Shown here: positions 35,079-43,726 of the stretch, piece after piece | How positions within the stretch are numbered: the stretch's first letter is position 1 | How the letters are laid out: every line of letters starts with the position of its first letter | Assembly: GCF_900177295.1 (NCBI RefSeq) | Contig: NZ_FWZX01000016.1 | Coordinates: 1 to 64,000, forward strand | Reading direction: 5' to 3' | DNA length: 64,000 bases | Source of the DNA: Tistlia consotensis USBA 355 | GTDB taxonomy: Bacteria; Pseudomonadota; Alphaproteobacteria; Kiloniellales; DSM-21159 | Position numbers and translations under genes: made by a program | The notes under the pieces: model-generated | What the model was told of the DNA's origin: nothing | The model's database searches: none | Seen by the model: the letters and a program-made list of their open reading frames with translations, nothing else

Positions 35079-35285
35079 TCAGCTCCGCAGCCGCCACCTG
35101 TCGGCGACCTTGCGCACGAGCTCGTCGAAGGAGGCGAAGCGCGTCCCGTCGAGCCCGGCCAGTTCCTGGCGCGCGGTGTAGAAGATCTGCGCGGTGCCCA
35201 GCGACACCGCGATGCCGGCCTTGACGCCCTGCACCAGCACGTCCGCCGACTGGACGTCCGTGAAGAACTGCGTGGTCCCAACCAT
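35079..35285 (-). CDS. Small protein of unknown function (68 residues)
   Basis: The start ATG at 35285 has AGGGAGG about seven bases upstream, a strong site that supports a real gene. The product is soluble and mixed in character: MVGTTQFFTDVQSADVLVQGVKAG-like start, then SLGTAQIFYTARQELAGLDG and a basic C-terminus FDELVRKVADRWRLRS. No family is recognised. It lies downstream of another small ORF and phaC on the same strand, so a granule-associated or PHA-related role is conceivable but unsupported. Confidence 0.6.
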   Translation of the reverse strand: MVGTTQFFTDVQSADVLVQGVKAGIAVSLGTAQIFYTARQELAGLDGTRFASFDELVRKVADRWRLRS

Positions 35286-35336
35286 GCGCGCCTCCCTGCT
35301 TCTTCGTTTCGAGTGGAAGCGGACGGGGAAAGGGTC

Positions 35337-35531
35337 CTAGATCCTGCGCAGAAGCCGCTCTGCCTCCCTGGTCGCCGCGGTCACGCTGGGAAAGACCTTC
35401 CGGTCCAGTGCCCAGGCCTCCAGGCAGCCGGCGTGAAAGGTGAAGCCGAAGGGCTCCGGCACCAGCAGGCCGACCGGCCTGTCGTCGGCCCGGACCAGCA
35501 ATGCGCCGCCCTCTCGCTCCATCCTCGCCAT
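35337..35531 (-). CDS. Small protein of unknown function (about 64 residues)
   Basis: An open frame extends to 35603, but the composition becomes protein-like only from ATG 35531 (MARMEREGGALLVRADD). The next methionine, three codons later, has GGCGAGG just upstream and may be the true start. The product has a hydrophobic VGLLVPEPFGFTFHAGCLEAW middle and a basic helical end. No family is recognised. It sits between phaC and the 68-residue gene, same strand. Confidence 0.45.
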   Translation of the reverse strand: MARMEREGGALLVRADDRPVGLLVPEPFGFTFHAGCLEAWALDRKVFPSVTAATREAERLLRRI

Positions 35532-35624
35532 CCCCGCTGCCGGACAAGGCACCGTTGCACCCCTGCCTTCTCGCAGCTCGCGGGGGAACTGTCGTTGACG
35601 CACATCAATCGGCGCGACAGGCGG

Positions 35625-37580
35625 TCAGCCCTGGTGCACGTAGCTGCCGGGCGCCGGGCAGATCGGCACGTAGCCCTTGGCCGGGTTGCCGAGCGGCGGC
35701 GGCGCGACCGGCTCGCCTGAGCGGGCATCCAGCCAGGCCAGGTATTCCGGCCACCAGGAGCCCTGGCGCACCGGCGTCTCCAGGCGCCAGCGGTCGGGAT
35801 CGACGTAGCGCTCGTGGTCGCGCACCTGGCTGACCTGGTAGATGCGCTTCGGGTGGCCCGGCGGCGTGACGATGCCGGCGTTGTGGCCGCCGCTGGTCAG
35901 GAGGAAGGTCAGCTCGGTGTCGGTCAGGATGCGCAGCTTGTAGACCGAGCGCCAGGGGGCGACGTGGTCCTTGGCCGTGGCAACCGCGAAGATCGGCAGG
36001 TCGATGTCGGTCAGCGCGACCGGCCGTCCCTCGACCTCGTAGTGGCCCTGGGCCAGCTGGTTCTTCAGGAACAGCCGCTCCAGGTACTCGGCGTGCATGC
36101 GATAGGGCATGCGCGTCGCGTCGCCGTTCCAGGCCATCAGGTCGATCTTCCTGCTGCGCTGGCCAAGCAGGTACTCGCGCAGCAGCCGCGACCACAGCAG
36201 GTCGTTGGAGCGCAGCATCGTGAAGGCGCCGGACATCTGCTTGGTGTCCAGGTAGCCCTGGCTCCACATCAGGTCCTCGAGCCAGTCGAGCTGCCCGGCG
36301 TCGATGAACAGGGTCAGCTCGCCGGCCTCGACGAAATCGGTCTGGGCGGCCAGCAGGGTCATCGAGGCGAGCCGCTCGTCGCCCTCGCGCGCCATGGCGG
36401 CCACCGCGATCGACAGCAGCGTGCCGCCCAGGCAGTAGCCGAGGGCGTGGACCTTCGGCGCCCGGCCGTCCGCGCCCGCGCAGATCGCCTCGACCGCGTC
36501 GAGGGCGGCCATGACGCCGAGCCGCCGGTAGTCCTCCATGCCGAGGTCGCGGTCCTCGGCGTCGGGATTGCGCCAGGAGATCACGAAGACCGTGTGCCCC
36601 TGCCCGACCAGGTAGCGGACGAAGGAGTTCTCCGGCGACAGGTCCAGGATGTAGTACTTCATGATCCAGGCCGGCACGATCAGGATCGGCTCGGGCCGCA
36701 CCGTCTCCGTCGCCGGGCGGTATTGGATCAGCTCGATCAGCCGGTTGCGGTAGACCACCTCGCCGGGGGTGACCGCGACCTGCTTGCCCGGCTGGAAGTC
36801 CTCGCTGCCGGCCGGCGGCTTGTGCAGCAGCTGGCGCTCGGCGTCCTCCAGCAGGTTGCCAAAGCCGCGGAGCAGGTTCTGGCCGCCCTCCTCGCGGGTC
36901 GCTTCCTGCAGGACCGGGTTGGTCGGCAGGAAGTTCGAGGGCGAGAAGACGTCGAGCCACTGGCGCGCGGCGAAGGAGACCATGGCCTCGTGGTGCTGCG
37001 AGACGCCGCGCACGCCGTTGGTCGCGTTGTGCCACCACTGCTGGGTCAGCAGGAAGCTCTCGACGAGGAGGTTGTAGGGCGGCTTGCGCCAGCCTTCGTC
37101 CGCGAAGCGCTTGTCGTGGGCCTGCGGCTCGATCAGCGGCTCGCTGGCCTGGCCCGCCAGGGCATGGCCGGCGCTGACGCCGAGCGCCATCGCCCCCTTC
37201 CAGGCGGCCTCGGCCAGCTCGGCCCGCTTGCCGGGCGACAGCGCCAGGTTCATCGCCCAGTCGCCGTAGGCCTGGGCCAGGGCGACCGGCGAGACCGCGC
37301 TGGTCATGCGGGCGAGGCCGCCGCGCACCACGCGGTCGAGGTTCCGGGCGCCGACGTCGGCCGGATAGTCCAGGTGCCAGCGCTCCGGCTGGAACGGCCG
37401 CTCCTCGCAGCTCAGCCGTTCGGCCGGCAGCGGCGCCCCGGCGCCGGCGCGCTTGGGCAGCCTGTGGACCTTGGCCTCGATCGGCTCGCCCGGCTGCCTT
37501 GCCGCCGGCTGCCCTGCGGCCCGCCGCCTGCCGGTCGCCGGCTTGACGTCCGCCTTGTCGCCACTCGCCTCGTCGCTCAT
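35625..37580 (-). CDS. phaC: Class I poly(3-hydroxyalkanoate) synthase
   Basis: A 651-residue PHA synthase that polymerises hydroxyacyl-CoA into storage granules. The N-terminal 90 residues are variable and basic, then come PhaC_N segments (WHNATNGVRGVSQHHEAMVSF, FSPSNFLPTNP). The alpha/beta-hydrolase core holds the lipase-box-like GYCLGGT with nucleophile Cys383, Asp538 in KDHVAPW and His566 in SGGHNAGI. Other marks are VPAWIMKYYILDLSPENSFVRYL and WNGDATRMPY. The length fits class I; no PhaE or PhaR partner is adjacent. Two small ORFs follow on the same strand. Confidence 0.96.
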   Translation of the reverse strand: MSDEASGDKADVKPATGRRRAAGQPAARQPGEPIEAKVHRLPKRAGAGAPLPAERLSCEERPFQPERWHLDYPADVGARNLDRVVRGGLARMTSAVSPVALAQAYGDWAMNLALSPGKRAELAEAAWKGAMALGVSAGHALAGQASEPLIEPQAHDKRFADEGWRKPPYNLLVESFLLTQQWWHNATNGVRGVSQHHEAMVSFAARQWLDVFSPSNFLPTNPVLQEATREEGGQNLLRGFGNLLEDAERQLLHKPPAGSEDFQPGKQVAVTPGEVVYRNRLIELIQYRPATETVRPEPILIVPAWIMKYYILDLSPENSFVRYLVGQGHTVFVISWRNPDAEDRDLGMEDYRRLGVMAALDAVEAICAGADGRAPKVHALGYCLGGTLLSIAVAAMAREGDERLASMTLLAAQTDFVEAGELTLFIDAGQLDWLEDLMWSQGYLDTKQMSGAFTMLRSNDLLWSRLLREYLLGQRSRKIDLMAWNGDATRMPYRMHAEYLERLFLKNQLAQGHYEVEGRPVALTDIDLPIFAVATAKDHVAPWRSVYKLRILTDTELTFLLTSGGHNAGIVTPPGHPKRIYQVSQVRDHERYVDPDRWRLETPVRQGSWWPEYLAWLDARSGEPVAPPPLGNPAKGYVPICPAPGSYVHQG

Positions 37581-37669
37581 CCGCCGGCTCCGCTCCTTGT
37601 GCTGCGCTGCACAATAGATAGGAAGCCGACGGGCCGCCTTTGAGGCAGCTCAATCGCCCGATGAAGCTT

Positions 37670-37861
37670 TCACGACGCTTTGCCGCGGCCGGCCGGCTCG
37701 TCGAGGGCCTCGAACTCGTCGATCAGGCCGGAAACGACCGACAGGCCCTTCCTCCGGAAGGCCGGATCCGAGGCGTCGAGGCCGAAGGGCGCGAGCAGCT
37801 CCCGGTACCGCTTCGAGCCGCCGGCCCTGAGCGGGTCCAGGTACTTCTCGGCGAGGCCGGC
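37670..37861 (-). pseudogene. Duplicated 3' fragment of the oligoendopeptidase F gene
   Basis: The last 63 codons before a stop at 37670 encode AEKYLDPLRAGGSKRYRELL, APFGLDASDPAF and KGLSVVSGLIDEFEALD. This is almost identical to the C-terminus of the complete pepF at 39341-41137 (AEKYLDMLRAGGSKRHRELL, APFGLDASDPAF, KGLSVVSGLIDELEQLD). No start, no catalytic HExxH and no earlier pepF sequence is present; upstream the frame runs into the antisense of the transglutaminase-like gene's own frame. It is a partial duplication that now ends with eight extra residues. Confidence 0.88.
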
Positions 37862-37904
37862 CTGGCGATTCGTTCGCCCCGCCCGCGACCCGCGACCGGC
37901 ATGC

Positions 37905-38576
37905 TCAGGGGCGCGGCAGCCGCGTAACCGGGAACCCGACGGCATCGAGGAAGCCGAGCAGCCGGGGCGAAAAGCCGCTGCGGCTGAGCGCCGGGCTGCG
38001 CGGATCGGCCTCGTCGAACATCCAGAGCCTGCCGCCACGCCCCACCACCAAGAGGATCGCGTGCTGGTTGCCGCGCCGGTCGAAGCCCATCGCGACGGCG
38101 GCCTTGTCCGCCGGCACGCCGGCCGCCAGCGCGACGTAGAGGCCGAGGATGGCCTGATCTTCGCAGTCACCGGTGCCGCGCGCCGCCGTCTCCGCCGGGT
38201 CGGCCCAGGCATCCACTCGGCCGTCCGGGACGTAGCGGATGTTGCTGGTGACGAAGCGACGGATCGCCATGACCAGCTCGCGCGCGGAACGGCCCTCGTA
38301 GCGCTCGCCGAGCCGCTTCGCAGCCGCCAACGGTGCGGGGGTCTCCTGCAATTGTCCGCGCAGTTGCTGGGCCACAGCATCCCAGCGGGCGAAGGCGCTG
38401 CTCGGCCCGACCACGACGGCGGGGACGACCGATCCGTTTCCGAACTGGCGGATTTGCGCCTGGCCGAATGCCGCGTCCGGTGCAAGACCGACCCAAGCGT
38501 CGATCAGCATCAGGATTCCGATCAGAAGTTGCCGCCGCGATCCTTCCACCGGCACCGCCGCTCCGTACGCGCCCAC
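37905..38576 (-). CDS. Transglutaminase-like cysteine proteinase (BTLCP family)
   Basis: A 223-residue protein of the bacterial transglutaminase-like cysteine proteinase family (DUF920). A hydrophobic segment at 15-33 looks like a signal sequence or anchor. The catalytic triad is visible: Cys138 in GTGDCEDQA, His172 in NQHAILLV and Asp188 in MFDEADP. The family is often coupled to LapD/LapG-type surface adhesin release or to toxin secretion loci, where the protease clips a large protein under c-di-GMP control. No adhesin or LapD gene is in the window. It lies between the pepF fragment and the complete pepF. Confidence 0.85.
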   Translation of the reverse strand: MGAYGAAVPVEGSRRQLLIGILMLIDAWVGLAPDAAFGQAQIRQFGNGSVVPAVVVGPSSAFARWDAVAQQLRGQLQETPAPLAAAKRLGERYEGRSARELVMAIRRFVTSNIRYVPDGRVDAWADPAETAARGTGDCEDQAILGLYVALAAGVPADKAAVAMGFDRRGNQHAILLVVGRGGRLWMFDEADPRSPALSRSGFSPRLLGFLDAVGFPVTRLPRP

Positions 38577-39340
38577 CTTGTCCCTGGCGCCCCTCGCCGA
38601 CCGCCCAAATTTCAGCGGACCGGAAACGATCTATAGTTTTTTTTCTTGGCAGATATTCTATCGTAAATCTGCCTCACCGCAAGCGAACGCATGCATATGG
38701 CGGGTATTCACATCAGTAAACTGACGCAAGAATTGTACGCCGGTCATCGCCTCACGGTGACGACGGCGCAGATGATGGCCGTTGCCGGGGCGGTCTTGCT
38801 GCGCGGGGCCGCCGCGGTCGTGGGCCTGCCGGCCCGGGCAGGGGCCGACGGCTGCGCAGGCGTCACGCAGCTGCCCGCCGGTCGCACGCTTTCCGACGGC
38901 GGCATCCTGACGGGGCAGCCGCTCGGACGCAGCGGTACGGAGCGATGGTTCGGGTTCGGCCTTCATCAGGACGAGCCGCGGCTCGATGCCCTCCTCCGGG
39001 GCCGGGATCGAGCGGTTCCGGTCGAGCTGTTCGGCGTCATGGTCCCCGAGCTCGACCAGGCGGAGGGCAATGCGCCGGGCACGAAGGCGCGCGCCGCGCT
39101 CGACGGGATGAGCGCGGCCGGACGGCATCCTTCTGGTCACCGACCGCGCCCGCCGGCCTCGTGAGCCCGGCCCCGCGACCGACGACCCAGCGTCGAGGCG
39201 GAGGCACGCAGCCGGCGTTGCGGACAGCGAGGGAGCTGCCCGATGCTCGCGGCGGCTGACCCGGCCTCGGCCGTCGCCAGCAGCAGCCGGGCGTCCTTCG
39301 CCGGCCGGCCCCGGCCCGGGACCGGCCGCGTGTCCGTGTT
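38577..39340. other. 764-base gap with a doubtful 157-codon ORF
   Basis: Near 38640 there is a run of eight T bases and a hairpin, GGCAGAT/ATCTGCC, at 38648-38673. From 38691 to 39164 a plus-strand frame encodes a methionine-rich start (MHMAGIHISKLTQELY), a hydrophobic stretch and FGFGLHQDEPRLDALLRG. It matches no family I know, and a more protein-like ending (DGILLVTDRAR) occurs in another frame, so this may be a decayed gene. 39165-39340 shows nothing recognisable. Confidence 0.5.
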
Positions 39341-41137
39341 CTAGTCGAGCTGCTCCAGCTCGTCGATCAGGCCGGAAACGACCGACAGGCCCTTCTTCCA
39401 GAAGGCCGGGTCCGAGGCGTCGAGGCCGAAGGGCGCGAGCAGCTCCCGGTGCCGCTTCGAGCCGCCGGCCCTGAGCATGTCCAGGTACTTCTCGGCGAAG
39501 CCGGCCTCGGCCTCCTGGTAGACCGCGTAGAGCGAGTTCACCAGGCAGTCGCCGAAGGCGTAGGCATAGACGTAGAAGGGCGAGTGGACGAAGTGCGGGA
39601 TGTAGGCCCAGTAGACCCGGTAGTCCTCGTTGAAGCCGAAGGCCGGGCCCAGCGCCTCCGTCTGGGTCGCCATCCAGATCTCGGCCAGCTCGTCGGACAG
39701 CAGCTCGCCCTCGTGCCGCCGGTCGTGGACCTGGGTCTCGAAGCGGTGGAAGGCGATCTGCCGGACCACGGTGTTGAGCATGTCCTCGACCTTGCCGGCC
39801 AGCATCGCCTTGCGCCTGGCCGGCTCGCTCGTCTGCTTCAGCAGGCGCCGGAAGGTCAGCATCTCGCCGAACACGCTGGCGGTCTCGGCCAGGGTCAGGG
39901 GCGTCCCGGCCAGCAGGTGGCCCTGGCCGCCGGCCAGCACCTGGTGGCAGCCGTGGCCGAGCTCGTGGGCCAGGGTCATGACGTCGCGCAGCTTGCCCTG
40001 GTAGTTGAGCAGCAGATAGGGGTGCGCGCTCGGCACGGTCGGGTGCGCGAAGGCGCCCGACTGCTTGCCGGGCCGCGCCGGCGCGTCGATCCAGGGCCGC
40101 TCGAAGAAGCGCCGGCCGACCGCGGCCAGGTCCTCGGAGAAGTCCGCATAGGCGGTCAGCACGGTCCGCTGCGCCTCCTCCCAGGGCACCTCGCGCTCGT
40201 CGCTGGTCGGCAGCGGCGCGTTGCGGTCCCAGTAGGAGAGCTTCTCGAGGCCCAGCCACTTCGCCTTCAAGGCGTAGTAGCGGTGCGAGAGCTGCGGATA
40301 GGACTCGACGACCGCCCCGACCAGGGCGTCGACGACCTCGTCCTCGACCCGGTTGGCGAGGTTGCGCGAGGAGACCGGCCGCGGAAGGCCGCGCCAGGAG
40401 TCCTCGATCTGCTTGTCCTTGGCCAGCGTGTTGGTGACCAGGGAGAACAGCGGCAGGCGCTGCCTCAGGCCGGCCGCGAAGGCTTCGCCGGCCCGCTGGC
40501 GCAGCGCCCGGTCGGGCTCGCTCATGCGGTTGAGGACCTGCATCGAGGTCAGCTCCTCGCCGTCGAGGCGGAAGCGCAGGCCGGCCATGGTCTCGTCGAA
40601 CAGGCGGGTCCAGGCGGCCGAGCCGGCGACCTGCTTGTCGTGCAGCAGGCGCTCCAGCTTCTCCTCGAGCTGATAGGGCCGGAAGGCGCGGCTGTCGCGG
40701 ATCCAGGGCCGGTAGCGCGCCAGCAGCGGGTCCTTCAGCTTCTGCTCGAGCGCCTGGTCCTCGATCTCGTTGAGCTCCAGGGTGAAGAAGATCAGCTCGG
40801 CGGCGATCGTGCTGACCGCCTCGTGGATGCGCTGGTAGAAGCGGCCGTTGCGCGGGTCGCTCATGTCGCCGGCATAGACCAGCTGGGCGTAGCTCATCAG
40901 CTTCGAGAGGATCTCGTCGATCGCCTCGTAGTCGGCGAGCGCGGTGCCGAGCTCGGCACCGCTCAGCGCCGCAAGCCGCCCGGCGCAATTCTTGCGCAGC
41001 CTGCCGGCGCGTTCGCGCGCCGTCGCGAGGTCCTGCTCGATGGCCGGCGCGTCCGGTCCGCCGTAGAGGTCGGCGAGGTCCCACTCGGGCAGCCGGCCCA
41101 GATCGTCGGCTGCCTTGCTCTTCGCGGCGTCGCTCAT
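39341..41137 (-). CDS. pepF: Oligoendopeptidase F family zinc metallopeptidase (M3)
   Basis: A 598-residue cytoplasmic peptidase of family M3B. ATG at 41137 has AAGGAG six bases upstream. The zinc site is HELGH (391-395) with the third ligand Glu418 in LAETASVFGEML. The helical N-terminal domain starts with WDLADLYGG, as in other PepF proteins. It cleaves oligopeptides of roughly 7-17 residues inside the cell. Its last 55 residues have been copied to 37670-37861. It is divergent from the acyl-CoA synthetase pseudogene; the start codons are 128 bases apart. Confidence 0.95.
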   Translation of the reverse strand: MSDAAKSKAADDLGRLPEWDLADLYGGPDAPAIEQDLATARERAGRLRKNCAGRLAALSGAELGTALADYEAIDEILSKLMSYAQLVYAGDMSDPRNGRFYQRIHEAVSTIAAELIFFTLELNEIEDQALEQKLKDPLLARYRPWIRDSRAFRPYQLEEKLERLLHDKQVAGSAAWTRLFDETMAGLRFRLDGEELTSMQVLNRMSEPDRALRQRAGEAFAAGLRQRLPLFSLVTNTLAKDKQIEDSWRGLPRPVSSRNLANRVEDEVVDALVGAVVESYPQLSHRYYALKAKWLGLEKLSYWDRNAPLPTSDEREVPWEEAQRTVLTAYADFSEDLAAVGRRFFERPWIDAPARPGKQSGAFAHPTVPSAHPYLLLNYQGKLRDVMTLAHELGHGCHQVLAGGQGHLLAGTPLTLAETASVFGEMLTFRRLLKQTSEPARRKAMLAGKVEDMLNTVVRQIAFHRFETQVHDRRHEGELLSDELAEIWMATQTEALGPAFGFNEDYRVYWAYIPHFVHSPFYVYAYAFGDCLVNSLYAVYQEAEAGFAEKYLDMLRAGGSKRHRELLAPFGLDASDPAFWKKGLSVVSGLIDELEQLD

Positions 41138-41265
41138 GCTGCTCCTTTCGCTTGACCTTCCCGCATATAGGCCGCATTCCGCTGCTCGCCAAAGAAAGAA
41201 GCGGCCCCGCGGAGGACTCGCCGGAGCGCCCCCGCAGGCCGCTGCATCGGGGGAGGCACGCCGCC

Positions 41266-43074
41266 TTGGAGGCCGCACACGACTATCTCGCCGTCCGCAA
41301 CCTGCCGGCGCTGTTCTTCGAGCAGGCCGCCCGCCTGGGCGACAAGCCGCTGCTCTGGACCAAGAGCGACGGCAGCTACCGGCCGCTGAGCTGGCGCGAG
41401 GTCGCCGGCCGGGTCCGGGACCTGGCGCGTGGCCTCCGGGCGCTCGGCGTCGCTCCCGGCGACCGCGTGCTGCTGGTCTCCGAGAACCGGCCCGAGTTCT
41501 TCATCGCGACCTTCGCGATCATGGCGGCCCGCGCGATCGTGGTGCCGGCCTATACGACCAACACGCAGCGCGACCACGCCCACGTGCTGCGCGACAGCGG
41601 CGCCAAGGCCGCCCTGGTGACCGGCGCGGCGCTGGCCGAGCGCCTGCTGCCCGCGCTCGTCGAGGTCGGCAGCTGCCGCATCGCGGTCGGCCTGGATCCC
41701 CTGCCCGCGAACGCCGGCCTGGCGCCGCACGACATCGCCGGCTACGACTGAGCCGAGGTCGAGGGCCTGGGCAGCACGGTCGAGGAGGACCTCGAAGCCG
41801 TCGCGGCGGTCGCGCCGCGCGACGAGATCTGCTGCTTCATCTACACCTCGGGCACCGGCGGCACGCCCAAGGGCGTGATGCTCAGCCACGGCAACATCCT
41901 GTGCAACTGCATGGGCGCCTTCGACCTGCTTCGCGAGTTCGGCCTGGGCGACGAGGTCTTCCTCTGCTTCCTGCCGCTCTCGCATTCCTACGAGTTCACC
42001 TGCGGCATGGTCTTCCCGGTGACCATCGGGGCGCAGATCTACTACGCCGAGGGCGTCGAGCAGCTCGGCCGCAACATGGTCGAGGCGAAGCCGACGATCA
42101 TGACCGCGGTGCCGCGGCTCTACGAAACCATGCAGGCGCGCATCCTGCGCGGCGTCGACAAGCAGTCGCCGCTCAAGCGCTGGCTGTTCCACAGCGCCGA
42201 GCGGCTCGGCCGCAAGCGCTACCACGACGCGCGCAGCCTCGGGCCCGGCGAGCGGCTGCTCGACCTGCTCTGCGAGAAGCTGGTGCGCAGCAAGGTGCGC
42301 GAGCGCTTCGGCGGGCGCCTGAAAGGCATGGTCTCCGGCGGCGGCCCGCTCAATCCCGACGTCGGGCTGTTCTTCGTCGCGCTCGGCGTGCGCCTGCTGC
42401 AGGGCTACGGCCAGACCGAGGCGGCGCCGGTGATCTCCTGCAACCGGCCCTTCGCCTACCGCATGCACACCGTCGGCCCGGCCCTGGAGGGGGTCGAGCT
42501 GAGGATCGCCGAGGACGGCGAGATCCTGGTGCGCGGCGAGCTGGTCATGAAGGGCTACTGGAACCAGCCCGAGGCGACGGCGGCGGTGCTGCGCGACGGC
42601 TGGCTCTACACCGGCGACATCGGGCGGCTCGACGAGCAGGGCTACCTGATGATCACCGACCGCAAGAAGGACATCGTCGTGCTGTCCGGCGGCGACAACG
42701 TCTCGCCGGCGCGCGTCGAGGGCTTCCTGACCCTGCAGCCGGAGGTCGGTCAGGCCATGGTCTTCGGGGACAAGCGGCCCCACCTGGTCGGGCTCATCGT
42801 GCCGGACCCGGACTGGCTGCGCGACTGGGCCGCGGCCAACGGCAAGCGCGACGACCTGGCCGAGCTCAGCCGCGACGAGGCGCTGCGCAAGGCGGTCGGC
42901 GAGGCGGTCGACCGGGTCAACCGCGAGGTCAGCGGCCTGGAGCGGATCCGGCGCTTCGCGATCCTGCCCGAGCCCTTCTCGATCGAGAACCAGATGATGA
43001 CGCCGAGCCTGAAGGTGCGCCGGCACGTCGTGCGCCAGCACTACGGCGCGCTGATCGAGAGCCTCTACGGCTGA
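41266..43074 (+). pseudogene. AMP-dependent long-chain acyl-CoA synthetase, interrupted by in-frame TGA
   Basis: Start TTG at 41266 with GGGGGAGG upstream. The frame encodes LPALFFEQAARLGDKPLLW, LLVSENRPEFFIATFAIMAARAIVVPAY and so on, then stops at TGA 41749-41751 (after IAGYD). The same frame resumes at once (AEVEGLGSTVEEDLEAVAAV) and gives the ATP-binding YTSGTGGTPKGVMLSHGN, the LQGYGQTEAAPVI motif, the adenylate motif GWLYTGDIG and the DRKKDIVVLSGG hinge. All other parts of a FAA1-type synthetase are intact. A single change from TGG to TGA explains the stop. It is either a very recent pseudogene, a sequencing error or a readthrough gene. Confidence 0.88.
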
Positions 43075-43098
43075 GCGCCTGGAGCGGCGGCGGCCAGG

Positions 43099-43154
43099 GG
43101 ATCGCGGTCTTGGGATCGCGGTCAGGGGGTCGCGGTCAGGGGGTCGCGGTCAGG
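43099..43154. repeat. Tandem repeat, four 14-base units
   Basis: Units GGATCGCGGTCTTG, GGATCGCGGTCAGG, GGGTCGCGGTCAGG and GGGTCGCGGTCAGG lie head to tail. The last units include the stop codon of the receiver-domain gene at 43150. The array sits between two convergent genes. Confidence 0.9.
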
Positions 43155-43608
43155 GGACGGCGCGAACCGGGCTGGCGCCGCTCGTGCCGGGCTTGCCGGT
43201 ACGCATCAGCATCGCGATGTGGTTGCGCAGGCTCTCGGGGCTCGGCGGCTTGACCAGCAGGGCGCTGCGCCGGATCGCACGGACCTCGCTGACCTGCGGC
43301 TCGGTGGCGTGGGGCGTGAGGAAGATGATCGGCACGTTCCGGATCGCCGGCTGCGCTGCCGAGCGGATCGTGCGGGCCAGCGCCAGGCCATCGAGCGGCT
43401 CGACGTCGACGGCGAGGATCAGCAGGTCGGGCGTCAGCTCGTGCAGGTCGGCGAAGGCCGTGGCACTGTCGACGCCGACCCAGACGTGGTCGAAGCCCAT
43501 GCCGCGCATCAGGTCGGAGGTAAAGCGCGCCTGACCGGCGCTCGCCTCGACCACGAGGGCGCTGGGAAAGCGTTCCCGACCGACTCCGATGGACACCAAT
43601 CCCCGCAC
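43150..43608 (-). CDS. Response-regulator receiver-like protein, degenerate phosphorylation site
   Basis: A 152-residue single-domain protein with a CheY-like fold: beta-1 ALVVEASAGQARFTSDLMRGMGF, PDLLILAVDVEPLDGLALARTIR, VPIIFLTPHA with Thr98, and the conserved Lys120 in LLVKPPSPESL. Related alphaproteobacterial receivers read LIICDWEMEPMDG; here the acceptor position is Ala66 (LILAVDVEPLDG). The acidic pair near the start is reduced to Glu21-Ala22. Asp68 is two residues away and could substitute only with a shift. It is therefore probably a pseudo-receiver that signals by binding rather than by phosphorylation. No histidine kinase is adjacent. Confidence 0.75.
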   Translation of the reverse strand: MRGLVSIGVGRERFPSALVVEASAGQARFTSDLMRGMGFDHVWVGVDSATAFADLHELTPDLLILAVDVEPLDGLALARTIRSAAQPAIRNVPIIFLTPHATEPQVSEVRAIRRSALLVKPPSPESLRNHIAMLMRTGKPGTSGASPVRAVP

Positions 43609-43726
43609 CTCGCGCCGTCCTCTGGCCGTGCCCGCGCCAGGACATCATATACGCGAAGACTTAAGGGTCAGTTCACGATCAGCGAAATAAATTTTTCGGC
43701 GGCCCGGCCGATCGCCCGGCCCGGCC

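Noticed and set aside
38640-38673. T-run plus hairpin as a terminator
   Set aside because: The T-run precedes the hairpin on the plus strand and becomes an A-run after it on the minus strand, so it has the wrong order for intrinsic termination in either direction.
38691-39164. A 157-codon plus-strand ORF
   Set aside because: No family match, no clear ribosome binding site and signs of frame change; described only as part of the gap.
41749-41751. TGA in the acyl-CoA synthetase as a selenocysteine codon
   Set aside because: The site is not catalytic in this family, no downstream hairpin of SECIS type was noticed, and tryptophan is the natural reading of a one-base change.
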